A DNA stretch of 64,000 bases from an uncultured Eubacterium sp. (GTDB lineage: Bacteria > Bacillota > Clostridia > Peptostreptococcales > Anaerovoracaceae): NCBI GenBank assembly GCA_902495595.1, contig CABUXV010000006.1, positions 22,566 to 86,565 of the forward strand, read 5' to 3'. The notes under the pieces are model-generated. The model searched no databases and was not told the origin of the DNA. It saw nothing but the letters and a program-made list of their open reading frames with translations. Positions 36,613-45,576 of the stretch are shown in pieces (position 1 is the stretch's first letter; each line of letters begins with the position of its first letter). The position numbers were made by a program, and so were the translations under genes.

Positions 36613-37824
36613 TTACGCTCTCTTATACTTTGACAAATACATATTGATGAACATCGCCACAAGACATGGAGCCGCTGTCACATACCAACCTATGGTCCAG
36701 CTCGTCTGCGCCGCCAGCCAAGGTACCAGGATAGGAGCAATTATTCCTCCGGCTCCCGCTACCAAAAGCACAAGACCTACTCCGGGACCTGAAGCCGCGC
36801 TTCCAAATAAGTCTGCCGGCAGCGACAGCCCCGGACCATTTGTTGCCGGTACGCCCCATCCTGCAATAAGCGATACAAGAAATGCCAAAAATATGTTTAC
36901 AGGTGCAAGATACGGCATAAGAATACATCCAACCAAGCCCACAAACAGCGCCGGCCAGATATTAGCCCATGTTCTTGCCTTTAACGCTCCGTACTTCGAT
37001 ACTCTTCTGTCCGATATCCATCCAACTAAAGGCGTTGATATTACAGCAATAAAGCCATTTAAAAATACAATTTTGGCAACATCGCCTGCGGAATAATCCA
37101 GCGTATATAAATATTCCGGCAAAAATGCATACATTCCTTAACAGTTAAAGAAACAGCAAAGAGTTGCAACACCTAAAAGCCACAAAGCAGGTTCCTTAAA
37201 CAGATTTTTATTATTATCTTCAGATATTTCCTTTTCTTTTTCCGCTTCTTCTTTAAGAGGCGGAGCAATCCTTACCATAACGTAGAATACTATAGCGCCT
37301 ATTACAGATACTGCCGTTATAATCCAGAAAGTATTTCTCCAGCCCATTACAGGAGTCAATACTCCTCCTATGTATCCTCCAAAGGCCGAACCAAGACCTA
37401 TTGCTCCAAGCAATATACCTAAAGCAAGACCACGTTCCTTTGTCGGAAACCATGAACTTACCACATGGCTCGTAAGCCCTACCATGCACCCGCATCCTTG
37501 AATAAATCTCAATGCAAGTATTATATAATAATTATTTACAACGGGAATCAAAACAGATGCAACAATGAATGCGATAATAACAACAGTAAATACTTTTCTC
37601 CAGCCAAACCTGCCTATCAGTTTGCCTTCAATAAATCCACCTATAACATATCCTGCTATAAGCATAGAAGCGCCCGCCTGAATAAGCGGTGTAGACAAAT
37701 CAAAGGTTTCTGCAAGTTCGTTAACCGCTACAGACCAAGATGTCAGCGACATATACACTATTGTAAGCATAAGCGTACATCCAATCAGAGCAGAATATTT
37801 ACCTTTTACAGAACTATTTTCCAT
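36613..37824 (-). pseudogene. MFS transporter interrupted by one in-frame TAA
   Basis: The frame encodes a 12-helix major facilitator of about 403 codons: MENSSVKGKYSALIG..., helix-2/3 loop GGFIEGKLIGRFGWRKVF, then after helix 6 and a charged central loop the segment GVATLCCFFNC, a TAA at 37138-37140, and GMYAFLPEYLYTLDYSAGDV followed by GWISDRRVSKYGAL and the remaining helices. Apart from this stop the frame is continuous, so one base change (for example TAC to TAA) explains it. The split lies at helix 7, so neither part should work alone. A strong AGGAGG precedes the start. It is the first gene of the operon with the FGGY kinase and M81 peptidase; the substrate is unknown. Confidence 0.8.
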
Positions 37825-37878
37825 ATCTTACCTCCTTGCTCTTTTGTGAAGTTTTCGTTTATTAAGCAGCTACTTTTA

Positions 37879-37942
37879 TTGCAATTATATGGATTTTTGT
37901 GTATATTGTCAATCTTTTTATCACATAATCGCAATTAATTGC
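37879..37942 (-). promoter_or_regulatory. consensus promoter within GCAATTA operator repeats
   Basis: On the minus strand TTGACA (37907-37912) and TATAAT (37884-37889) are 17 nt apart, a full sigma-A consensus. The -10 overlaps a TTGCAATTA motif (37879-37887), and upstream lies the perfect 12-bp palindrome GCAATTAATTGC (37931-37942) that repeats the same half site. This strongly suggests repression by the divergently encoded DeoR-family protein. Confidence 0.75.
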
Positions 37943-38086
37943 AATATATTACATATTCCTTACCGTAGTTTTGATAAGATAAATAAGGATATTTCAAAAA
38001 TATGCTGTGTGTTTTTCACATTTTTATGATATTCTTGTATAAAAGCCTGATATGGCTCAAATTATCTTTAAAGGAGAGTAAAAACA

Positions 38087-38884
38087 ATGCTTGCAAAAGA
38101 ACGCCAAAATAGAATATTATCTATCATTCAGGCAAACAATTCGATTCGTATCTCCGATATAATCAAAGATTTTCGTGTATCTCACGAAACGGCAAGAAGA
38201 GATTTGGATACACTGCAGGACCAGAACCTGATAACACGTGTACACGGAGGAGCTGTTCTTTCCGAAAAAAACAGTTTATCCCAAATACCGGTAACTGAAA
38301 CTCACCCAACTTCCAGCATGGCAGAAAGGATTGCCATAGGAAAGTCTGCGGCATCGCTTATCAAAGAAGGTGAAACTGTATTTTTATCCGTGGGCCTTAC
38401 TGTTCAGCAAGTTGCAAAAGCACTCCGAAAACGAAAGAATATAACAGTTCTTACAAACTCGGTTCTTGTTTTAAACGAACTGCTCAATTCCGATGTACAG
38501 CTTTATATACTCGGGGGAGCTGTTAATAATTCCGAAAATAATATTGAAGGTTCTCTCGCGCTGCAAACACTGCTTAATTTCTATGTAGACATAGCTTTTA
38601 TCGGCGCAGGAGGAATTTCTCAAGACCTGGGTATCTCTGACTACAGCCTCGAAGTAGCAAAGCTCAATGAAAATATAATAAGACATTCAAAAAAATCTGT
38701 ACTGGTGGCTCATTCAAAAAAATTCGGAACTAATTGCTTAAGCATAACATGTCCTTTAAGCAGTATTGATACAATTATCACAGATACGAATTTACCCGTT
38801 CAGGATAAGAATTATTTAACTGAATGCGGTACAGAAGTCATCTTGGTAAACGGCAGGCAATCTGCGCCATCTATTTTAAAATAA
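38087..38884 (+). CDS. DeoR-family transcriptional repressor
   Basis: The 265-residue protein has the DeoR helix-turn-helix (MLAKERQNRILSIIQ, VSHETARRDLDTLQDQNLIT-RVHGGA) and the C-terminal ligand-sensing domain related to sugar-phosphate isomerases (GETVFLSVGLTVQQVAKAL, TVLTNSVLVLNEL, LGGAVNN, DIAFIGAGGIS). Such regulators usually respond to a phosphorylated sugar, which would fit the FGGY kinase in the divergent operon. AAAGGAGAG precedes the ATG. It is probably the repressor of the MFS-FGGY-M81 operon and may control itself from the shared region. Confidence 0.9.
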   Translation: MLAKERQNRILSIIQANNSIRISDIIKDFRVSHETARRDLDTLQDQNLITRVHGGAVLSEKNSLSQIPVTETHPTSSMAERIAIGKSAASLIKEGETVFLSVGLTVQQVAKALRKRKNITVLTNSVLVLNELLNSDVQLYILGGAVNNSENNIEGSLALQTLLNFYVDIAFIGAGGISQDLGISDYSLEVAKLNENIIRHSKKSVLVAHSKKFGTNCLSITCPLSSIDTIITDTNLPVQDKNYLTECGTEVILVNGRQSAPSILK

Positions 38885-38914
38885 AGAGAGAGAAACCAAT
38901 GGTTTCTCTCTCTT
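38884..38914 (+). terminator. terminator of the deoR-type gene
   Basis: AAGAGAGAGAAACC and GGTTTCTCTCTCTT form a perfect 14-bp stem with a 3-nt loop beginning at the last base of the stop codon. The T-run is weak (TT then AAAATG), but the stem is very stable and lies between convergent genes. Confidence 0.7.
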
Positions 38915-38980
38915 AAAATGTAATTTTCACAAATATAACACTGCATCCATGTTCTATTTAAAGTGTAAATTCCATTTATT

Positions 38981-40195
38981 TCATTTCTTACTATCAGCGC
39001 ATTTATTTAAAAAATACCAGACAATTCCTCCGCAAAAAGCCAGCACCATAATCATTACGAAAGTACTGCTGTAGCTGCCATTTGATTTTTCTATCAATAG
39101 ACTTGAAACCATTGGACCTATAACAGCTGCCGGAATCAATGAAAATGTTGCAAGGCTGAAATTGGCAGGAAAAAATTTTGAACCGAATTCACTGTGAACA
39201 AAAGCTGATGTTATCGCCGGAACACCGCCGTATCCAATGCCTGTCACAAATAATCCTATGAGAATCAGCCATACATGATTTGTAAAGTCACCTGATATCA
39301 GCAATGCTCCTGCTGTAAAAACAAACACTGTATCCAGTAAAAGGGTGATCTTTCTCCTGTATTTATCAAATGCTCCTCCCAAAATGACTCTTCCCGCACC
39401 ATTAAAGACTGAAACAAAAAGTCCAAATAAAGTAGGCGCACCGTAAACAAAGGCTATATTGGCAGCGCTGTTAATAACAAGCAGCCCTGCAGAATTCAAT
39501 AATACAGACCATAATATGAACAGCCAAAACCGTGAATCTCTCAGCATTTCACCGGTTTTCAAATTATTTCTGCCATCATATTCTCTATCGCTTTCTTGAA
39601 CAATTTCTTCCGATGCTTTCATAAAAAACGAACCGGCAACGAGTATAATAACCGCAGCCACAGATAGAATCCTGAATGCAGTGAACAAACCCACATTGTC
39701 TATAAGTATGCTGACCAGTCCTCCGAACAGTAATCCTCCAAACCCGAATCCCATCAAAAGAATCCCCGATGAAAACCCCGCTTTATCAGAAAACCAGCTG
39801 TTCACAGTGCTTATAACACAATTATAACCAAGACCCACTCCACTTCCGCACATTATGCCATAGAATATGTAAAGCAATATTAACGCGACGTCATTTTCAA
39901 ATTTTCCAATAGCCGAAACTCCCAAAAATCCTGAAAACAGAAAAGCCGCCGATATACACATGACAAATGCCGGTTTAATTTTTTTAATTATCTGCCCGCT
40001 CGCAAATCCTCCAAGGCAAAAAAATATCATTGAAATGGTAAATGTCATAGATAATTGTGAAACGCTCCACGTTGGAAATACTTCTGTAAATGGAGCTTTA
40101 AAAATCGACCATGCGTAAATAAGTCCCAGAAGCAAAAGAAGCACAGTACCTATTATTAAATATATCCATCTAGTAATATGTGTCTTGCCCATCAT
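38981..40195 (-). CDS. OFA-type major facilitator transporter
   Basis: This roughly 404-residue, 12-helix transporter resembles the oxalate/formate antiporter (OFA) family: the N-terminal YLIIGTVLLLLLGLIYAWSIFKAP block and YGIMCGSGVGLGYNCVISTVN...WFSDKAGFSSGILLMGFGFGGL are typical. OFA members exchange carboxylates. The start used (MMGKTHITRW) has GGAG 7 nt upstream and overlaps the end of buk. As last gene of the aldehyde dehydrogenase-ptb-buk operon it may export or exchange the carboxylic acid end product or take in its precursor; this is inference. Confidence 0.85.
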   Translation of the reverse strand: MMGKTHITRWIYLIIGTVLLLLLGLIYAWSIFKAPFTEVFPTWSVSQLSMTFTISMIFFCLGGFASGQIIKKIKPAFVMCISAAFLFSGFLGVSAIGKFENDVALILLYIFYGIMCGSGVGLGYNCVISTVNSWFSDKAGFSSGILLMGFGFGGLLFGGLVSILIDNVGLFTAFRILSVAAVIILVAGSFFMKASEEIVQESDREYDGRNNLKTGEMLRDSRFWLFILWSVLLNSAGLLVINSAANIAFVYGAPTLFGLFVSVFNGAGRVILGGAFDKYRRKITLLLDTVFVFTAGALLISGDFTNHVWLILIGLFVTGIGYGGVPAITSAFVHSEFGSKFFPANFSLATFSLIPAAVIGPMVSSLLIEKSNGSYSSTFVMIMVLAFCGGIVWYFLNKCADSKK

Positions 40196-41267
40196 CTTCA
40201 TTCTCCAAAATTTTTGCTTTTTCCTGCCCCTTTAACACCCTAAGCACGCCTTCAGCCAATGACTGCATCTCGTTTTCACCTGCAATAATGGTTACAGGAG
40301 CAATGAATTCGATATATTTAATAATTTCATCTGTAAATCTACCCGAATGAGCTAAACCGCCTGTAAAAACAATATGGTCAACCTTGCCTTTTACTCCGGG
40401 CACTATTTTGGCAATATTCTTAGCAACTGCCAGCGCCATTGCTTCGTACACAAGTTTTACTTCGGAATTTCCCTTATCTATCATACTTTCGACTTCACGC
40501 ATATCTGCTGTATCAAAATATGATATCATTCCACCTCTGCGCTGCAGCTGCTTCATTAAATCTTTTTGTGTATAATCACCGCTAAATGCCATTTTAACTA
40601 TTGAATAAGTCGGTATCCCCCCTGCTCTTTCAGGAGAAAAGGGACCTTCTTCATCCATAATAATATCAACTATACGTCCTTTGCTGTGAAGATTAATCGT
40701 TATTCCTCCGCCAAGATGTGCTACAACTATATTTACATCATTATAATTTATCCTGTTTTCATAACATAACTTTAACGCAGCCGCCCTTGTATTCAAATTA
40801 TGACCTCTCGCAGGTCTCCTTACCCCTTTAATCCCGCTTATCTTATTAACCGGCAGCATTTCATCAACTGTCAACGCATCATAAATATACGCATTTATGC
40901 CAACCTCTTCAGCAAGAGCTAAAGCAATGCCCGCGCCTACATTTGCAGCATGTTCATCAATAGGTCTGTATTTCAGGCATTCTACCATATAATCTGTTAC
41001 TACATATGCTCCTGATTTTACAGATGGCATATTTCCTCCTCTTGAAGCTATCGCATTAAATGAATCAAGTTTGTCACCATGAGATGCAATCAGTTTTCTT
41101 ATCAGTTCCGTTCTCATTTCCAGCTGGTCATAAACCAAATCAAACTGTTTTAAATCTTCCGCAAGGTGATTTATACTTTCCATCCACTTTTGAGTATTTC
41201 CTTCATACACAGCCACTTTGGTAGATGTCGATCCTGGATTTATCACTAATATTTTTTCTCTAATCAT
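40170..41267 (-). CDS. buk: butyrate kinase
   Basis: Butyrate kinase makes ATP from butyryl phosphate (branched acyl phosphates in some organisms). The 365-residue acetokinase-fold protein shows ILVINPGSTSTKVAVYEG (phosphate-1), GVRRPARGHNLNTRAAALKL, VVAHLGGGITINLHSKGRIVD, and VDHIVFTGGLAHSGRF. I start at MIREKIL, with AAAGGAAC 7 nt upstream; it is 1 nt after the ptb stop. The actual acyl chain used cannot be told from sequence. Together with ptb it converts acyl-CoA to acid plus ATP. Confidence 0.93.
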   Translation of the reverse strand: MIREKILVINPGSTSTKVAVYEGNTQKWMESINHLAEDLKQFDLVYDQLEMRTELIRKLIASHGDKLDSFNAIASRGGNMPSVKSGAYVVTDYMVECLKYRPIDEHAANVGAGIALALAEEVGINAYIYDALTVDEMLPVNKISGIKGVRRPARGHNLNTRAAALKLCYENRINYNDVNIVVAHLGGGITINLHSKGRIVDIIMDEEGPFSPERAGGIPTYSIVKMAFSGDYTQKDLMKQLQRRGGMISYFDTADMREVESMIDKGNSEVKLVYEAMALAVAKNIAKIVPGVKGKVDHIVFTGGLAHSGRFTDEIIKYIEFIAPVTIIAGENEMQSLAEGVLRVLKGQEKAKILENEDDGQDTYY

Positions 41268-41268
41268 C

Positions 41269-42186
41269 TTATTGTTCCTTTCCACTTACAAGACATGCCA
41301 GCATTAAGGAATTGAATTTTTCCTCGTAGGACGACCCTCTTGAAGTTAATATTATAGGACATTCAGCCCCCAGTACGAGCCCTGCCATCTTCGCACCTGC
41401 CATTTCAACCAAACTTTTTCCAAGAATATTTCCGGCATGAATATTAGGTACTACAAGAATATCAGCCTCCCCTGCGCATAAGCTTTCATATTTTTTGGTT
41501 CGGGCTCTTTCTTTTACGAGCGCTAGGTCAAGTGAAATCGGACCTTCTATACAGCATCCGTCTATTTCACCTGATTGATTCATTTCTTTAAGAGCAGCTG
41601 CATCAGTTGTTTCAACCATTTTCTCATTAATCTTTTCCGTTGCCGCAAGAACACCCACCATTGGATTTTCATAACCTAAGCGATGCAGCATGTTAACGGC
41701 ATTCTCTATAATATACTTTTTCTGATTTAATGTAGGATAAGGAAGCATTCCTCCATCAGTGGTAACAAGCAGTTTATGATATGATGGAATCTGGTTCACT
41801 GCAACATGAGACATAACAGCACCTGTGTATAATCCCTTTTCTTTGTCTACTACAGCTTTAAGCAGCTGCGAAGTTTCAAGAGAACCTTTCATGAGAAAAT
41901 CAGCCTCATTGCTCTTTATAAATTTAACTCCAAGCTGAGCAGCTTCTTCTTTTCCTTTTACATCATAAATCTTTATATCCTGCGTGAATTCAGCTTCAAG
42001 TTTATTTATTCCCTTTTTAATTTCCCGTTCATCACCGATAAGCACAGGCTGTATGAGCCCTTTTTCATACACGTTTAAAACAGCATGCAGCGCATGTATA
42101 TCTTCTGCTCCCACAAGGGCTACTTTCTTTCTAACCCCCGTATTTTCTACAGATTTCAAAATATCATCAAAATTCGTATATAACAT
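41269..42186 (-). CDS. ptb: phosphate butyryltransferase
   Basis: Ptb converts acyl-CoA and phosphate to acyl phosphate. The 305-residue protein carries VALVGAEDIHALHAVL, DFLMKGSLETSQLLKAV, the LLVTTDGGMLPYPTLNQK block and ILVVPNIHAGNILGKSLVEM...AGLVLGAECPIILTSR, all typical of the phosphotransacetylase/phosphotransbutyrylase family. It lies 15 nt downstream of the aldehyde dehydrogenase gene and 1 nt before buk. Confidence 0.92.
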   Translation of the reverse strand: MLYTNFDDILKSVENTGVRKKVALVGAEDIHALHAVLNVYEKGLIQPVLIGDEREIKKGINKLEAEFTQDIKIYDVKGKEEAAQLGVKFIKSNEADFLMKGSLETSQLLKAVVDKEKGLYTGAVMSHVAVNQIPSYHKLLVTTDGGMLPYPTLNQKKYIIENAVNMLHRLGYENPMVGVLAATEKINEKMVETTDAAALKEMNQSGEIDGCCIEGPISLDLALVKERARTKKYESLCAGEADILVVPNIHAGNILGKSLVEMAGAKMAGLVLGAECPIILTSRGSSYEEKFNSLMLACLVSGKEQ

Positions 42187-42201
42187 TTCATATCTCCTTT
42201 T

Positions 42202-43578
42202 CTAGCTGCCCCATATTTGCTCAGATGTAGGAATTTCAGACTCATCTTTCATCCACCCAATTCTGGAAATATTGATTAAATGCTCGAAATTGAGATTTTC
42301 CGATATTGAATTATTTCCCCATGAACCGCATCCGAGAGTGCTCGTAGGTCTGAATCCATTGGCAAGAGCAGGGTTTGCCGCAAATATTCCAGGCTGATTC
42401 ACTATCATTCTGGATACAGGTAATTCTATACCGCAATATTCAGCTTTTTTTTCATCATCCGTATGAATGACAGCCGAATGACCTGCCCCCTGATACAGTA
42501 AATTATTCCTTGCCAAATCAACTGCTTCTTCAAAAGAATCATAGGTCATACAAATAGCTACAGGACACATCTTCTCTCCACACAATGGATCCTTGCTTCC
42601 TGAATTCTTTTTATCAATTTTCAAAACTGCGATAACAGCATCTTCCGGAATAGCAACATCTGCCATCCTGGCAATTTCCTGAATATTCTTTCCTACAACA
42701 TGAGGATTTATGTGTCCTCCATCAGGAAATATTATCTTTCTGAATTGGGACACCGTTTTTTCATCGTCTATATATACAGCCTTTTCCTCTCTCATTATCC
42801 TGCTCAGTTCTTCTTCCATCTCTTGCGGAATTATAAAAGATTGATTGCACGCACATATGAGACCATTATCATATTTTCTTCCTAAAACAGTCTGCGCTAT
42901 TGCTTTCCTGTAATCGCTGTATCCTCTGTCAAATATAGTCTGAACATTTCCCGGACCTACTCCGAAAGCAGGATGTCCACTGGAATATGCAGACTTAACC
43001 ATTCCCGCTCCGCCTGTTGCTATAGTTACATTTACACTGTTCATCAATTCCTGAGTAAGTTCTATAGACGGTTCTTCTATACACTGGATAAGATTTTTAG
43101 GAGCGCCTATCTGCTCTAACGCATCATTTAAAATTTCGCAGGTTCTCAAAGTGGATTCCTTAGCACGCGGATGAGGAGCTATTATCAGAACATTTCTGCC
43201 TTTTAACGCATACGCCGCATTGAAAATAACAGTTACATTCGGATTTGTTGTGGGCGCCACCGATGCCAGTATCCCTTTAGGATGAGCTACATACTTTAAT
43301 TTCTGTTCAGGGTCTTCTTTAATTATTCCCACTGATTTTTTCCCTTTCAAGTCATACCATATACCATCGGGGGAGCCTGTGTTTTTTTCTATTTTGGACT
43401 CTACATCTCCAAGACCTGTTTCTCTGACAGCAAGTTCGGCAAGTTCCTTTGCATGCATTTTAAATGCAAGACAAACAGCCTTTACACACTCATCAACCTG
43501 AGCCTGTGTATATGGTTTGAATTCATCGAGAGCAATGCTTGCTTTCTTTAACATTTCCTCTAATATCTTATTGGCCAT
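42202..43578 (-). CDS. CoA-acylating aldehyde dehydrogenase
   Basis: The 458-residue protein belongs to the acetaldehyde/butanal/succinate-semialdehyde CoA-acylating branch of the aldehyde dehydrogenases. Blocks are HPKGILASVAPTTNPN, LIIAPHPRAK, ATGGAGMVKSAYSSGHPAFGVGPGN, the catalytic GLICACNQS with Cys242, and CPVAICMTYDSFEEAV. It turns an aldehyde plus CoA and NAD(P)+ into acyl-CoA, which ptb and buk can convert to acid and ATP. It is the first gene of the operon and faces the PucR-type regulator, behind a terminator and two copies of a palindrome-like motif. The exact aldehyde is unknown. Confidence 0.88.
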   Translation of the reverse strand: MANKILEEMLKKASIALDEFKPYTQAQVDECVKAVCLAFKMHAKELAELAVRETGLGDVESKIEKNTGSPDGIWYDLKGKKSVGIIKEDPEQKLKYVAHPKGILASVAPTTNPNVTVIFNAAYALKGRNVLIIAPHPRAKESTLRTCEILNDALEQIGAPKNLIQCIEEPSIELTQELMNSVNVTIATGGAGMVKSAYSSGHPAFGVGPGNVQTIFDRGYSDYRKAIAQTVLGRKYDNGLICACNQSFIIPQEMEEELSRIMREEKAVYIDDEKTVSQFRKIIFPDGGHINPHVVGKNIQEIARMADVAIPEDAVIAVLKIDKKNSGSKDPLCGEKMCPVAICMTYDSFEEAVDLARNNLLYQGAGHSAVIHTDDEKKAEYCGIELPVSRMIVNQPGIFAANPALANGFRPTSTLGCGSWGNNSISENLNFEHLINISRIGWMKDESEIPTSEQIWGS

Positions 43579-43689
43579 TATTAATCCTCCTTTTTAAATT
43601 AACTGTTTATAAACGTTCTTTTCAGTTAAATGTTATCATTTTTAAATATATAAACTAATATACAAACAGCTCTAAATTTCAATAGTTCT

Positions 43690-43759
43690 TAGTACATTTT
43701 ACAAACCGGCAGAAGCTGTCTTTTCCATTTATACAATATTGTTAGTATATTTTGTTCAA
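43690..43759 (-). promoter_or_regulatory. candidate operator repeats upstream of the aldehyde dehydrogenase operon
   Basis: TAGTACATTTTACAA (43690-43704) and TAGTATATTTTGTTCAA (43743-43759) are two related sequences lying in the same orientation 53 bases apart. The second matches at 14 of 17 positions the perfect palindrome TTGTACATTTTGTACAA (reverse complement of 50317-50333) upstream of the amidohydrolase operon. Confidence 0.5.
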
Positions 43760-43775
43760 ATCATTCCGCAGCAAC

Positions 43776-43825
43776 AAAAAAAGTGTGCAAGACGGAATCC
43801 AAAGATTCCTTTGCACACTTTTTTT
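43776..43825 (-). terminator. terminator of the PucR-type regulator gene
   Basis: AAAAAAAGTGTGCAA pairs with TTGCACACTTTTTTT (15 bp), and an inner GGAATC/GATTCC stem forms on top. Located immediately after the regulator's stop codon with T-runs in both directions. Confidence 0.9.
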
Positions 43826-43826
43826 A

Positions 43827-45383
43827 TTACAGCCCTATGGACTTATCCGTATCATGTGTCGCACCTATTTTATCCATCAATTGAAATGCTAACATAAAAT
43901 GAAGTTTTACCTTTTCATCTTCAAAATCAAGTCCAACCATTTCACTGATTCTATCAATTCTATATAAAAAAGTACTCCTCTGTATATATAACGCTTTCAT
44001 TGCCTTTGCAGGTTTCAAGTCATTTTCAATATAAGCTCTTAATGTCTCAACATAGTTTGAATGTTTTTTCCTATCATGTTCGATAAGCTTATGCAGTTCA
44101 GGCGGAAACAGAACATCCGCCGGAAGTTTCTCAGTACAGCAGTCCAGCATATAATCCAAACAGAACTCTTCAAAACCATGTACTAATTTATCAGTATTTT
44201 TCTTGCTCCCATACTTCAGCGCAATGCTCGCCTGTCTGTAATACAGTGGAAATTTCTTAAAATCCCTGAAGATATGACTTATCCCTGCGTTTAACTCAAA
44301 CTCCTTTAAATCCTCCTTTATTTTTTCTAAAGATTTAGATTTATTGTCAATATGAACTATACCTATTATCACAGCCTCCGCTTCATATGGAAAAGTTATG
44401 CAGTCAAAAATTTTTTTCTCGATTATCTCGCAGATTCTTATCATTATATTCAGCAAAATATCAATTTCCTTTAATTGAAGAGTAAAACAAAAATAGCTGC
44501 CTTCGTTTCCTGTCCAGTTTCGCAGCTTTAGCTCTTTTTCCAGTTCATCATCAATGCTCTTTCCTTCAATCATATCAATCATTTTCTGTTCAAGAAAACG
44601 ATAACGTTTTCCCGGAATAAGATTTCTGCGAAATAACACTTTTTCAATCATCTTTCTGAGCACGCCTATAATTACATAGTCACTTTTTTTAAACGATCTT
44701 ATTCTTTCATCAACAAATATTCGTCCCCAAAACTGCTCTTTCAGCCACAAGTTATCATAAATATAGCTGACTTCACCTACATTTGTGTGGAAAGTAGGCT
44801 TTTTTGTTGTTAAAGTATCTTCAAAATACGGCGTACGTTTAATCGCTTTTATCCCCTCAAGCGATAATTTATCACTTCTTTCTTCTATACTATGAACACT
44901 ATTTCCTCCGGGAAGTCCGGGTATTTTTGAATATGCTATAAAATGGTAGTTTGTATCATGTAAATATATTGGATTTTCCAAAAGAGGAAATGTTAAATCA
45001 AGCAGCACCTGTACACCTTCTTCATTGGCAAGCGCCTCATACATATCCAAATGCCATTTATTGTACACCTTAAATATATCCTGAACACAATTTAATATTT
45101 CAAATACAGAATATTTCTCGTCTACCTCTATATAATCACACTCCGAATCCATATAACACTTCGGACACTCACCGACCATAATAAAAGAACAAAATCCTCT
45201 GTAAAATAATTTTTGAGGCAGCTCTTTTCCATATGCAATATAAATAATACCCGGCATAAAATCAATATCATCAGTGAAGACTTTAACTTGCTCTAAAGTC
45301 AATTCTTCATTTTTTATATCTTCTTTGATAATGGAAAAGTCTTCTCTTATCATATCTGCGATAAGGTTCATATTTAAATTCAT
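43827..45383 (-). CDS. PucR/CdaR-family transcriptional regulator
   Basis: The 518-residue protein ends in the PucR-type helix-turn-helix (YVETLRAYIENDLKPAKAMK-ALYIQRSTFLYRIDRI), preceded by a GGDEF-like regulatory core, as in purine and sugar-diacid catabolism regulators. The N-terminal 250 residues (FTDDIDFMPGIIYIAYGKEL, GECPKCYMDSECDYIEV with three Cys) are a divergent sensor domain. I start at MNLNMNLIADM, with GGTG and AAAGGAA upstream. It lies between the aldehyde dehydrogenase-ptb-buk operon and the amidohydrolase/MFS operon, all on the same strand, and is the likely activator of both. Confidence 0.82.
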   Translation of the reverse strand: MNLNMNLIADMIREDFSIIKEDIKNEELTLEQVKVFTDDIDFMPGIIYIAYGKELPQKLFYRGFCSFIMVGECPKCYMDSECDYIEVDEKYSVFEILNCVQDIFKVYNKWHLDMYEALANEEGVQVLLDLTFPLLENPIYLHDTNYHFIAYSKIPGLPGGNSVHSIEERSDKLSLEGIKAIKRTPYFEDTLTTKKPTFHTNVGEVSYIYDNLWLKEQFWGRIFVDERIRSFKKSDYVIIGVLRKMIEKVLFRRNLIPGKRYRFLEQKMIDMIEGKSIDDELEKELKLRNWTGNEGSYFCFTLQLKEIDILLNIMIRICEIIEKKIFDCITFPYEAEAVIIGIVHIDNKSKSLEKIKEDLKEFELNAGISHIFRDFKKFPLYYRQASIALKYGSKKNTDKLVHGFEEFCLDYMLDCCTEKLPADVLFPPELHKLIEHDRKKHSNYVETLRAYIENDLKPAKAMKALYIQRSTFLYRIDRISEMVGLDFEDEKVKLHFMLAFQLMDKIGATHDTDKSIGL

Positions 45384-45474
45384 AATTACACCCGTTCCTT
45401 TCACATCTTATTAAGATATTAGATATTATTTATCGTCTTAAGCATCCTTATTATTTACTAATTTTAATATGAAC

Positions 45475-45508
45475 CCTGATATATTACAAATAAATGTAAA
45501 ATATCAGG
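45475..45508. terminator. imperfect hairpin between the second MFS gene and the PucR gene
   Basis: CCTGATAT-A-TTACA and TGTAA-A-ATATCAGG pair (8 plus 5 bp with one A-A mismatch) around AATAAA. It lies downstream of the MFS gene and in the regulator's promoter region. It has no T-run, so it could be an operator or an attenuating hairpin rather than a terminator. Confidence 0.45.
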
Positions 45509-45576
45509 ATTTACTAATTGTTCATAACCACAGAATTTTTTTATTTCGATTAATTAATATAATGTTTTTCTTTCAT

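Noticed and set aside
8800..37140. Recoding of TAA as a sense codon
   Set aside because: Many intact neighbouring genes end normally in TAA at the expected family length, so systematic recoding is not supported.
37465..37938. Plus-strand reading frame opposite the MFS gene
   Set aside because: It is a shadow of the transporter gene; it has no ribosome-binding site and a low-complexity translation.
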